Below, in pieces: positions 54,862 through 62,786 of a DNA stretch of 64,000 nucleotides; within the stretch, counting starts at the first letter, position 1, and each line of letters starts with the position of its first letter. The stretch lies in the NCBI RefSeq assembly GCF_035917335.1, contig NZ_CP109067.1, positions 3,161,001-3,225,000 on the forward strand. Direction: 5' to 3'. This DNA is from Micromonospora sp. NBC_01813. GTDB lineage: Bacteria > Actinomycetota > Actinomycetes > Mycobacteriales > Micromonosporaceae. Below the pieces are notes generated by a model. That model did not search any database. It saw nothing but the letters and a program-made list of their open reading frames with translations, and was not told where the DNA came from. The position numbers and the translations under genes are program-made.

Positions 54862-55893
54862 GTGAAACGGCCGACCATCGCCGACATCGCCCGCCGAGCG
54901 GGCGTTTCCAAGGGCGCGGTCTCCTACGCCCTCAACGGGCAACCGGGGGTCTCGGAGGCGACCCGGCAACGGATCCTCGCCATCGCCGCGGAGATCGGCT
55001 TCAACCCCAACAGCGCGGCCCGCGCACTCTCGGGCGCCAGCGCGAACGCGGTCGGCCTGGCGCTGAGCCGACCGGCCCGGATCCTCGGCATCGAGCCGTT
55101 CTTCATGGAGTTGATCAGCGGCGTCGAGGCGGAACTGTCCGCACGCTCCTACGCGCTGACCCTGCAGGTGGTCGCCGACACCGAGGCCGAGGTGGCGGTC
55201 TACCGGCGCTGGTGGGGCGAGCGCCGGGTGGACGGGGTGTTCCTCTGTGACCTGCGCATCGGCGACAGCCGGGTGCCGGCGCTGGAGGAGTTGCAACTGC
55301 CGGCCGTGGTGATCGGCGGCCCCGGTCACACCGGCTCGCTGCCCAGCGTCTGGTCCGACGACGCGGCCGCGCTGGTCGAGACGGTCGAGTATCTGGTCGC
55401 ACTCGGCCACCGGAGGATCGCCCGGATCGGTGGCCTACCCGGCCTGCTGCACACCGAGATCCGGGCCACCGCCTTCGCCGACGTCTGCCGCGAGCTGGGC
55501 CTGGAGCAGTGCGTCACGGTGCCGTCGGACTACACCGGGGAGGAGGGCGCCCGGGTCACCCGGCGGCTGCTCAGCACGGCCGCCCGGCCGACCGCGATGA
55601 TCTACGACAACGACGTGATGGCGATCGCCGGCCTTTCGGTGGCCCAGGAGATGGGCCTCGCGGTCCCCGGTGACCTGTCGATCGTGGCTTGGGACGACTC
55701 CGCGCTGTGCCAGCTCGTGCACCCGTCCCTGACCGCGCTGGGCAGGGACATCCCGGCGTACGGGGCACACGCGGCGCGGCAGTTGCTCGCCGCGATCGCC
55801 GGCCAGCCGGCGCAGACGTTCCAGGACGAGACTCCGCGCCTGACCCCACGTGGCAGCACCGCCCCGCCTCGGGTGGACCGACCAGCAGGTTAA
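54862..55893 (+). CDS. LacI-family transcriptional regulator
   Basis: 343 residues, GTG start with GGAG upstream. The N-terminal HTH and hinge read PTIADIARRAGVSKGAVSYALNGQPGVSEATRQRILAIAAEIGFNPNSAARALSG. The periplasmic-binding-protein-like ligand domain (about 65-330) includes the common AMIYDNDVMAIAGLSVAQEMGLAVPGDLSIVAWDDS. It is divergent from the mannan/manno-oligosaccharide operon and is the likely repressor acting at 54507-54521, released by a mannose-containing sugar. Confidence 0.94.
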   Translation: MKRPTIADIARRAGVSKGAVSYALNGQPGVSEATRQRILAIAAEIGFNPNSAARALSGASANAVGLALSRPARILGIEPFFMELISGVEAELSARSYALTLQVVADTEAEVAVYRRWWGERRVDGVFLCDLRIGDSRVPALEELQLPAVVIGGPGHTGSLPSVWSDDAAALVETVEYLVALGHRRIARIGGLPGLLHTEIRATAFADVCRELGLEQCVTVPSDYTGEEGARVTRRLLSTAARPTAMIYDNDVMAIAGLSVAQEMGLAVPGDLSIVAWDDSALCQLVHPSLTALGRDIPAYGAHAARQLLAAIAGQPAQTFQDETPRLTPRGSTAPPRVDRPAG

Positions 55894-56013
55894 TGAACCG
55901 GTTAAGTTACAAAATCACTAGTCCTGCACAGACCAGCAAGATAGACATAGACCGACATAACCGCCAGGCACCGCCCCTGGGGCGACCCCCGGCACCGCCG
56001 CCGCGCCACCGGT

Positions 56014-56019
56014 TATCCT
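56014..56019 (+). promoter_or_regulatory. -10 element of the glyA promoter
   Basis: TATCCT (TANNNT) is placed so that transcription would begin at about 56026, at the 5' edge of the riboswitch. No convincing -35 was found. Confidence 0.4.
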
Positions 56020-56023
56020 CGAC

Positions 56024-56106
56024 TCGGTCACGCGACTGGCGCAGCGAAGGTGGAACAGACCACCGGGGAGCGACCACTGACGTGCGCCGCGCGCCTGGGT
56101 GCAACG
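56024..56106 (+). promoter_or_regulatory. ZTP (pfl) riboswitch upstream of glyA
   Basis: Conserved pfl-motif blocks occur in order: CGCGACTGGCG (56031-56041), the GGTGGAA...CCACC stem (56049-56063), CCGGGGAGCG (56063-56072), and the second subdomain CCGCGCGCCTGGGTGCAACG (56087-56106). A further GNRA-capped hairpin (CCCGGG-GCAA-CCCGGG, 56124-56139) lies between the aptamer and the glyA ribosome binding site. The riboswitch senses ZTP/ZMP, a signal of low 10-formyl-THF, and turns on one-carbon genes such as glyA. Confidence 0.9.
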
Positions 56107-56176
56107 TCGACGGCATCGCCGTGCCCGGGGCAACCCGGGGCGACGGCGCCGCCCGACAGCAGCAGGAGGGCACCTC

Positions 56177-57445
56177 GTGCACGTACCGCAGATCCCCCAA
56201 CTCACCGCCGCCGACCCGCAGCTCGCCGAGCTCATCGAGGGCGAGGCCCGCCGCCAGCACGACAAGCTGCGGATGATCGCCTCCGAGAACTACGTCTCCA
56301 CCGCCGTGCTGGAAGCCAGCGGCACGGTGCTGACCAACAAGTACTCCGAGGGCTACCCGGGCCGGCGCTACTACGAAGGCCAGCAGTTCGTCGACCCGAT
56401 CGAGACCCTCGCGATCGAGCGCGCCAAGTCGGTCTTCGGGGTGGCACACGCCAACGTGCAGCCGTACTCCGGCTCCCCGGCCAACCTCGCCGTCTACCTC
56501 GCCTTCCTCTCCCCCGGCGACACGGTGATGGGGATGGCGCTGCCGATGGGCGGGCACCTCACCCACGGCTGGTCGGTCTCGGCCACCGGCAAGTGGTTCA
56601 ACCCGGTCCGCTACGGCGTTTCCCGGGAGACCGGCCTGATCGACCTCGACGAGGTACGTGACCTGGCCCGCCGGGAACGGCCCAAGGTGATCTTCTGTGG
56701 CGGCACGGCGGTGCCGCGTACCATCGATTTTCCCGCCTTCGCCGAGATCGCTCGGGAGGTCGGCGCGATCCTGGTGGCCGACATCGCGCACATCGCCGGC
56801 CTCGTCGCCGGTGGCGCCCACCCGTCACCGGTCGGGTACGCCGACGTGATCACCACGACCACGCACAAGACGCTGCGCGGTCCGCGCGGCGCGATGATCA
56901 TGACGACCGAGCAGTACGCCGCCCCGATCGACAAGGCCGTCTTCCCCGGCCTGCAGGGCGGACCGCACAACCACACCACCGCCGGCATCGCGGTGGCGTT
57001 GCGCGAGGCGTCGACCGACAACTTCCGCCGGTACGCCCACCAGGTGGTCGCCAACGCCAGGGCGCTCGCCGCCGCGCTGGTCGAGCGGGGCTTCGACCTG
57101 GCCTCCGGTGGCACCGACAACCACCTGATCCTGGCCGACCTGACCGCCAAGGGGGTCGCCGGCAAGCCCGCCGCGCAGGCGCTGGACCGGGCCGGGATCG
57201 AGCTGAACTACAACACCGTCCCCTACGACCCCCGCAAGCCGTTCGACCCGTCCGGGATCCGGCTGGGCACCGCCGCGCTGACCACCCGAGGGCTGACCGA
57301 GGAGCAGATGCCGCAGGTGGCCGGCTGGATGGACGACGCGGTGACCGCCTCGATCAAGGACGACGACGCCGCTCTCGACCGGATCGCCGGTGAGGTGGCC
57401 GACCTGCTCGCCGGCTACCCGATGCCCGGCTACGCCACCGCCTGA
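56177..57445 (+). CDS. glyA: Serine hydroxymethyltransferase GlyA
   Basis: 422 residues from GTG 56177 with AGGAGG 7 nt upstream; the longer opening covers the riboswitch. PLP fold type I motifs are LRMIASENYVS, TNKYSEGYPGRRYYEGQQFVD, the Schiff-base Lys in ITTTTHKTLRGPRGAMI, and GGPHNHTTAGIAVAL. It interconverts serine and glycine and produces methylene-THF. A ZTP riboswitch upstream ties its expression to folate one-carbon status. It sits downstream of the LacI gene but has its own promoter region. Confidence 0.96.
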   Translation: MHVPQIPQLTAADPQLAELIEGEARRQHDKLRMIASENYVSTAVLEASGTVLTNKYSEGYPGRRYYEGQQFVDPIETLAIERAKSVFGVAHANVQPYSGSPANLAVYLAFLSPGDTVMGMALPMGGHLTHGWSVSATGKWFNPVRYGVSRETGLIDLDEVRDLARRERPKVIFCGGTAVPRTIDFPAFAEIAREVGAILVADIAHIAGLVAGGAHPSPVGYADVITTTTHKTLRGPRGAMIMTTEQYAAPIDKAVFPGLQGGPHNHTTAGIAVALREASTDNFRRYAHQVVANARALAAALVERGFDLASGGTDNHLILADLTAKGVAGKPAAQALDRAGIELNYNTVPYDPRKPFDPSGIRLGTAALTTRGLTEEQMPQVAGWMDDAVTASIKDDDAALDRIAGEVADLLAGYPMPGYATA

Positions 57446-57451
57446 CGCCCG

Positions 57452-60202
57452 TCAGGGGGCGTGGAAGTCGGCGATGAACGCCTCGGTCCGCTCGGCAGGT
57501 GCCGGGCGGGCCAGGGCATAGCCCTGACCGAACCGGCAACCGGCGGCCTGGGCCTGACCCACCTGTCGGGTCGTCTCCAGTCCCTCCACGATGATCTGCA
57601 GGCCGAACCGCCGGCCGAGGTCCGCCACCACGTCCAGCATCGGACGGACCGGATCAGTCCCGCTGGTCGAATCGGTCACCAGTGACCGGTCGATCTTGAC
57701 GATGTCCAACGGCAGCCGCCGCAGCTGCCCGATCGAGGCCTGCCCGGCGCCGAAGTCGTCCAGGGCGATCTGAATCCCGCACGCCCGCAACTCCGCCAGC
57801 CGCACGATGATCCCCTGCTGCTCGTCGGCGGCGAGCGAGTCGGCCACCTCCACGATCAGCCGCTCCGGTGCTATCCCGTGGATCTCCAGCAGCGCCACCA
57901 GATCCGCAGCGAAGTCCGGCTCGGCCAGCTCCGTCGGCGAGACGTTCACCGCCAACCACAGCTCGTGACCCTCACGCGACCAGGACGCCAGCTGCCGCAG
58001 GGCCGCCGCCCGCGACCACCGGCCGACGTGCACCAGCAGCGACAGGTCCCCGGCCACCGCGAGCACCTCGGCCGGCAGCACCGTGCCCAGCACCGGGCTG
58101 CGCCAACGCAGCAACGCCTCGACGCCCACCGGTTGCCCGTCGGTCAGGTCGACGATCGGCTGGTAGGCGACGTCCAACTCGCCACGTTCCACCGCACCGG
58201 GCAGTTCCCGCTCCAGATCCAACCGGCGCACCAGTTGCTCCTCCAGATAGGAGTCGTACCACTCCACCCGGTTGCGGCCGAGCTGCCGGGCCCGCCGACG
58301 GGCCAGATCCGCCCGACGCAGCACGGCGTCGACCCCGTCGGCACCGTCGATGTCGGCCATCCCGATGCTCGCCTGCAGGTGGACCACCACGCCGGGCAGC
58401 TGGCACGGCTCACGCAACGCCGACAGCATCCGGGCACCGGTGCCGTACGCGAGCATCGGACCGGCGACGGTGATCACCGCGAACTCGTCCCCGCCGAGCC
58501 GGGCCACCACGTCGTCCGGCTCCGCCGTGTCGCGCAGCCGGCGCCCGGCCTCGATCAGCACCGCGTCACCGGTCTCCCGACCGTACTGCTCGTTGACGGC
58601 GGTGAGCCCGTGCAGATCGACGATCAACAGAGCGCCGGTGTGCCCCGGCAGCTCCCCGAGGTCGGCGAGCTGACGCATCAACTCCCGACGGTTGGCCAAC
58701 CCGGTCAGCTGGTCGGTGAACCCGAGCTTGTGCAACCGCCGCTCCAGATGCACCCGCTCGCCGACGTCACGCACGTGCACGACGAGCGCGCCGACCTCCG
58801 GGACGTCCCGCTGGTCGGCGATGGTCGACTCGGTGTCGCGCCAGCGGCCATGACCGTCGCGCAGCCGGGCGGTGACCAGCGGCGTACGCCAGGACTGCGT
58901 CGGCCGCGCGGCCGACGCCGTGGTCAACGCCAGCGCCACCTCGGAGGCGTCCTCCGGATGCATCAGGTCGGTGAACGGCCGGCCCAGCACGTCGGCGTCG
59001 GCCAGCCCGAACAGCCGGGCCGCGGCCGGGGACTGCCAGCGCACCCGTAGGTCGTCGTCGAGGATCAGGGTGAGGTCGTTGCCGCCGGAGACCAACGAAC
59101 GGAAATGCGCCTCCTGTACCGACAGCCGCCGGGCATACGCGCGTACGTCCGCCGCGGCCATCACCTCCCGGACCACCAGCGTCGGAATCACCGCCAGACC
59201 GAGCAGGATCGACGTCCGGTCGAACGACCCCATCACCGCCAGGTGGTAACCGGCGGCCGCGGTCGCCAGCACCGCCGGCACCGTCAACAACGGGTACGCC
59301 GAGAGCCGGCCCCGCAACGGGGTGGCCGGCAGCGGACCGGTGCGCCGGGCGCGCCGGGCACCGACCGCCATCATCATCGCCCCACCGATCACCGGCGCGG
59401 CCGCCAGACACCAGGTCCACGATGGCGTGGCGTACGCGAAGCAGGTCAGCCACCCGGCCAGGCCGGCAGCGACCACGATGGATCCGCCACCGCAGAACAG
59501 CATCGGCGTTCGCTGGCCACGCACACTCAAGACGGTGACGACGATGACCGACCCGGTGCCGATCACCCCGAGTCCGGCGACCAGGACGGCCGACGGCAGG
59601 TCACCGGCCGGGAGCAGCAGCCAGGCGGCGAAGGTCAGACTGATCCCCAGGCTCAGCCCGTCCACCAGCCGCCGCAGTCGCAGCACCCAGGTGTCGGCGG
59701 CACCGGGGTGCAGCAGGATCGCGACCAGCTGACCGAGCAGCGTGCCGATCAGCCCGGCCAGCGCCAGCTCCAGGCGTACCGCCGATGGGGTGAAGGTCGC
59801 CGCGCAGAACATGCCGGCACCGGCGACGGTCGTCAGGGCGAGGAGCCCGCCGCCCCGGCAGTCCTGAACGTCACCGGTCCGGGCGTGCACGGCGAGCGCG
59901 ATCCGGATCAGCCGCCAGGCTGGTCCGCCGACACCGAGCAGAACCGCGCCCAGTACGGCGATCGGGGGCGCGAGCAGGCCGACAGCCCCGCCGGTGAGCA
60001 GCACTGCGCAGAGCAGGACCAGGACGGGCAACGTCGATCGGACCGCTGGCGCCCGGTGTGGCCGGGGCCGTGAGTCGATGTGACGTGGATGGGGGAATGC
60101 CTCGGGCACGGCGGCCGTCGCCTTCGCGGAAGGGGTCAGGGGGTATCGGACGACGCTCAAGTCAGCACCGCCCGTGCCGGACACAACGAGGCACCCCGGC
60201 AT
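57452..60202 (-). CDS. Membrane PAS-GGDEF-EAL c-di-GMP turnover protein
   Basis: 916 residues from ATG 60202; the start is uncertain, since the frame opens to 60520 and the ribosome binding site is weak. About ten membrane helices (residues 55-350) are followed by a PAS domain (SLVSGGNDLTLILDDDLRVRWQSPAAARLFG..HPEDA), then a GGDEF domain (LTGLANRRELMRQL, intact RLGGDEF) and an EAL domain (VEALLRW, VNVSPTEL, DDFGAGQAS). Both catalytic motifs are kept. The membrane part resembles that of the protein at 23919-26159, suggesting paralogues. It ends 6 bp from the convergent glyA end. Confidence 0.9.
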   Translation of the reverse strand: MPGCLVVSGTGGADLSVVRYPLTPSAKATAAVPEAFPHPRHIDSRPRPHRAPAVRSTLPVLVLLCAVLLTGGAVGLLAPPIAVLGAVLLGVGGPAWRLIRIALAVHARTGDVQDCRGGGLLALTTVAGAGMFCAATFTPSAVRLELALAGLIGTLLGQLVAILLHPGAADTWVLRLRRLVDGLSLGISLTFAAWLLLPAGDLPSAVLVAGLGVIGTGSVIVVTVLSVRGQRTPMLFCGGGSIVVAAGLAGWLTCFAYATPSWTWCLAAAPVIGGAMMMAVGARRARRTGPLPATPLRGRLSAYPLLTVPAVLATAAAGYHLAVMGSFDRTSILLGLAVIPTLVVREVMAAADVRAYARRLSVQEAHFRSLVSGGNDLTLILDDDLRVRWQSPAAARLFGLADADVLGRPFTDLMHPEDASEVALALTTASAARPTQSWRTPLVTARLRDGHGRWRDTESTIADQRDVPEVGALVVHVRDVGERVHLERRLHKLGFTDQLTGLANRRELMRQLADLGELPGHTGALLIVDLHGLTAVNEQYGRETGDAVLIEAGRRLRDTAEPDDVVARLGGDEFAVITVAGPMLAYGTGARMLSALREPCQLPGVVVHLQASIGMADIDGADGVDAVLRRADLARRRARQLGRNRVEWYDSYLEEQLVRRLDLERELPGAVERGELDVAYQPIVDLTDGQPVGVEALLRWRSPVLGTVLPAEVLAVAGDLSLLVHVGRWSRAAALRQLASWSREGHELWLAVNVSPTELAEPDFAADLVALLEIHGIAPERLIVEVADSLAADEQQGIIVRLAELRACGIQIALDDFGAGQASIGQLRRLPLDIVKIDRSLVTDSTSGTDPVRPMLDVVADLGRRFGLQIIVEGLETTRQVGQAQAAGCRFGQGYALARPAPAERTEAFIADFHAP

Positions 60203-60341
60203 CCGGTTACGGGTCGATCCGCCACTGATGCCGTCAGGGCGAAAGCTGCGACGGCCGTCTCCCGAACGCGACCGCCCGGATCGGCGACCGCCCGGCGCAC
60301 CTGCCGGGTGGGATCGACCGGTGGGATGCCAGGATTGTCGG

Positions 60342-60743
60342 ATGAGCCGCAAGGTAACTGTCCGGTACCGGCCGCACCAGGCGATCATGTTGGCGGCGGT
60401 CATCGCCTTCGTCGGCTCGCTGCCACTGGCCAGCGTCCGCTGGTACCTGCTGCCGATCCTGCTGCTGCCACTCGCGATCGCGATCTGGGCGGTCCGGGCC
60501 GGCACCGACGTCGACAGCACCGGAATTCAGGTGCGGGCGCTGATCGGGCAGCGCCGGATCCCCTGGTCACGCATTGCCGAGCTGGGTGCCGACCAGCGTG
60601 GGCGGGCGGTGGCCCGGCTCACCGACGGCGCCCAGGTGGGACTTCCCGCCGTACGCGCCGGTGACCTGCCCCGGCTGATCGAGGCGAGCGGACAGCCGCT
60701 CGACCCGCAGCCAGCCGACCAGCAGAAGCCGGCCGATCAGTAG
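60342..60743 (+). CDS. Small membrane protein with PH-like (bPH_6/CFP6-type) domain
   Basis: 133 residues. Two hydrophobic segments (about 13-32 and 35-52) precede a short bacterial PH domain: GTDVDSTGIQVRALIGQRRIPWSRIAELGADQRGRAVARLTDGAQVGLPAVRAGDLPRL, the form seen in Mycobacterium CFP6-like proteins. Role unknown. It may be leaderless (CAGGAT six nt before the ATG). Its 3' end overlaps the convergent dehydrogenase gene by 7 bp. Confidence 0.85.
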   Translation: MSRKVTVRYRPHQAIMLAAVIAFVGSLPLASVRWYLLPILLLPLAIAIWAVRAGTDVDSTGIQVRALIGQRRIPWSRIAELGADQRGRAVARLTDGAQVGLPAVRAGDLPRLIEASGQPLDPQPADQQKPADQ

Positions 60744-61663
60744 CCGTCGGTCACCACGTTGTCGAGTGGTTCACCCCGGACGAATCGGCCGATCTGCCGC
60801 CCGGCGAGACGGTAGGCGCGGGCGCGCAGGCCGCGTACCGATCCGGCGATGTGCGGGCTGATCACCACGTTCGGCAACCGCCAGAGTGGATGATCGGCCG
60901 GTAGCGGCTCGGGGTCGGTCACGTCCAGCACGGCGCAGATCCGGCCGTTGGCGAGCTCGGCGACCAACGCGTCGGTGTCGACCACCGGGCCACGGGCGGC
61001 GTTGACCAGTAGTGCCCCGTCGCGCATCGCGGCCAGCGTCGCCGCGTCGACCATGCCCCGGGTCTGCGGGGTGAGCGGCACGATCAGCACCACGATGTCG
61101 GCCCATGGCAGCAGGTCGGGCAGCTCCCCGACCGCGTGTACGCCGTCCGCCGGGCGGGCGGTCCGGGCGACCAGGGTGAACTCCACCTCGAAGGGGGTCA
61201 GCCGGGCGCGCAGCGCCGCGCCGATCGAGCCGGCGCCGACGATGAGGATCCGCTTGCCGGCCAGCTCGTCGGTCGGGGCGAACCGCTCGTAGGACCATTC
61301 CCGCCGGTCCTGCGCCCGGATGAACCCGGCGAAGTCCCGTACGTGGGTCAGGATCGCGGTCGCGATCCACTCCGCGGTCGACGAGTCGTGTACGCCACGC
61401 GCGTCACAGAGGGTGACCTGCTCGGGCAGCCGCCCGACCCAGGTGTCGGCACCGGCGCTGAGCAGCTGCACCACGTCGAGGTCCGGCATCTTGCCGACAA
61501 GTTCCGTCGTCCCGGGACGGGACAGGAACGGGGGCACCCAGAAGCGGACGCCGCCCGGGTCCGACGGCAGTTGCCTGGCGTCGCCCGCGACCTCGACCGT
61601 CACCTCGTCGGGCAGTACGCCGAGCAGTTCCCGACCTTGCTCGTGCGGAATCCAGACCTTCAC
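60737..61663 (-). CDS. D-isomer-specific 2-hydroxyacid dehydrogenase
   Basis: 308 residues from GTG 61663, which begins the recognisable VKVWIPHEQG. The NAD(P)-binding motif is ILIVGAGSIGAALRARL; catalytic elements are VNAARGPVVD (Arg), DVTDPEPLPADHPLW (Glu) and ISPHIAGS (His). Shorter than SerA and without ASB/ACT domains. Likely a glyoxylate/hydroxypyruvate or phosphoglycerate-type reductase; the substrate is undetermined. Confidence 0.9.
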   Translation of the reverse strand: MKVWIPHEQGRELLGVLPDEVTVEVAGDARQLPSDPGGVRFWVPPFLSRPGTTELVGKMPDLDVVQLLSAGADTWVGRLPEQVTLCDARGVHDSSTAEWIATAILTHVRDFAGFIRAQDRREWSYERFAPTDELAGKRILIVGAGSIGAALRARLTPFEVEFTLVARTARPADGVHAVGELPDLLPWADIVVLIVPLTPQTRGMVDAATLAAMRDGALLVNAARGPVVDTDALVAELANGRICAVLDVTDPEPLPADHPLWRLPNVVISPHIAGSVRGLRARAYRLAGRQIGRFVRGEPLDNVVTDGY

Positions 61664-61696
61664 CGGTCCGACGATAGCGGGGTACCCCGGTTGGGC

Positions 61697-61702
61697 TAGT
61701 TT
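61697..61702 (+). promoter_or_regulatory. -10 element of a leaderless promoter
   Basis: TAGTTT (TANNNT) ends 7 nt before the ATG at 61710, with no ribosome binding site between them. Confidence 0.5.
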
Positions 61703-61709
61703 TCGTCCC

Positions 61710-62225
61710 ATGCGTGGGGATGACGCCGTGGCCGGCAGCCGGATTCGGGCGATGGCCGCTGATGATGCCGCCGAGGTGCTCGGCATCTACCAGGCGGGGC
61801 TGGATACCGGACTGGCCAGCTTCGAGACGACCGCGCCGGCCTGGGCCGCGTTCGACGCCGGTCGGCTACCGCAGCACCGCTGGGTGGCGACCGACGACGA
61901 CGGCGCGGTGCTCGGCTGGGCCGCGGTCAGCCCGGTCTCCGCCCGTCCGGTGTACGCCGGGGTCGTCGAGCACTCGGTCTACGTCTCGCCGGCCGCACGT
62001 GGCCGTCGGGTGGGTACCCGGCTGCTCGACGCGTTGATCTCGTCCACCGAGGCGGCCGGGATCTGGACCGTGCAGGCCGGGATCTTCCCGGAGAACTCCG
62101 CCAGCCTCGCGTTGCACGCCCGCGCCGGGTTCCGCACCGTGGGCACCCGTCAGCGGATCGGCCGCCGCGACGGCCGGTGGCGTGACGTGGTGCTGCTGGA
62201 GCGGCGCAGCCCGGTGGTGGACTGA
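61710..62225 (+). CDS. GNAT acetyltransferase of the phosphinothricin/L-amino-acid N-acyltransferase group
   Basis: 171 residues from ATG 61710, probably leaderless. Hallmarks of the PAT/MnaT group: SFETTAPAWAAFDAG, HSVYVSPAARGRRVGTRLLDALI (acetyl-CoA loop) and the tail IFPENSASLALHARAGFRTVGTRQRIGRRDGRWRDVVLLERRS. Such enzymes acetylate phosphinothricin-like amino acids or methionine sulfone/sulfoximine. A housekeeping detoxification role is more likely than self-resistance, as no biosynthetic cluster is nearby. Confidence 0.88.
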   Translation: MRGDDAVAGSRIRAMAADDAAEVLGIYQAGLDTGLASFETTAPAWAAFDAGRLPQHRWVATDDDGAVLGWAAVSPVSARPVYAGVVEHSVYVSPAARGRRVGTRLLDALISSTEAAGIWTVQAGIFPENSASLALHARAGFRTVGTRQRIGRRDGRWRDVVLLERRSPVVD

Positions 62226-62272
62226 TCCGGGGTCGGACCGCTGCCGACGCGGGCGGCTACGCGCGTCCCGCC

Positions 62273-62315
62273 GGCTCAGGCCGGCTCGTGAACGGCGCGG
62301 CTCAGGCCGGCTCGT
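62273..62315. repeat. 17-bp direct repeat at the DUF1540 gene's 3' end
   Basis: GGCTCAGGCCGGCTCGT occurs at 62273-62289 and again at 62299-62315. The second copy contains the stop codon of the DUF1540 gene, so the gene's last bases are duplicated just downstream. Confidence 0.7.
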
Positions 62316-62601
62316 AGGTCATGCAGTCGGCCATCTCCCGGCTCGGCCCGACCCGGATCGACGGCGCCCGGCACTCCAGCTCGGCGTTGAACCGGCAGTC
62401 GGCCCGCTTGCAGGCTCCGACCTGGGCGATCACCGCGTCGAGGCCGCCCTTGGTGGAGATGTCGAAGAAGGTGCTGCAGCTGGCGCTGTCCGCTTCGCTG
62501 CCGATGGTGATGGCGAAGGCGTGGCAGCCTTCGTGCTGGTTGTACGCGCATTCGACGGCGGTGCACTCCTGCACCCGCGGCATCTCCATCATCGCGGTCA
62601 T
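62302..62601 (-). CDS. Cys-rich protein with two DUF1540 domains
   Basis: 99 residues from ATG 62601 with GAGGAGG upstream; the frame opens to 62709 without support. Two DUF1540 units are present: CTAVECAYNQHEGCHAFAITIG...SCSTF and CKRADCRFNAELECRAPSIRVG...DCMTY, four Cys each. The Cys patterns point to metal binding. Function is unknown. The divergent intergenic region carries an IdeR/DmdR-like iron box, suggesting iron-dependent control. Confidence 0.88.
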   Translation of the reverse strand: MTAMMEMPRVQECTAVECAYNQHEGCHAFAITIGSEADSASCSTFFDISTKGGLDAVIAQVGACKRADCRFNAELECRAPSIRVGPSREMADCMTYEPA

Positions 62602-62710
62602 GGTGGTCCTCCTCGATCGACAACATCGGTGTCGGCGACGGGCCCCGCCGCCATGCAGGAACTGTATTCCGAATCGCGGTTTTAGTAGGCTTTTATTCAA
62701 TTTGTACAAT

Positions 62711-62729
62711 TTTGGGTATGCTTACCTAA
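62711..62729. promoter_or_regulatory. IdeR/DmdR-type iron box
   Basis: TTTGGGTATGCTTACCTAA matches 15 of 19 positions of the actinobacterial iron-box consensus TTAGGTTAGGCTAACCTAA. It lies in an unusually AT-rich patch between the divergent DUF1540 gene and the sugar dehydrogenase gene. Confidence 0.55.
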
Positions 62730-62773
62730 CTTTCCAATTGGATGGTGTTCCGTGCGGCTCCACCCCGGCGGGC

Positions 62774-62779
62774 TAGTCT
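62774..62779 (+). promoter_or_regulatory. -10 element of a leaderless promoter
   Basis: TAGTCT (TANNNT) ends 7 nt before the GTG at 62787, and no ribosome binding site is present. Confidence 0.5.
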
Positions 62780-62786
62780 GTTGCGG

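Noticed and set aside
61710-62225. Phosphinothricin resistance gene of a biosynthetic cluster
   Set aside because: The family includes many housekeeping amino acid acetyltransferases and no biosynthetic genes surround it.
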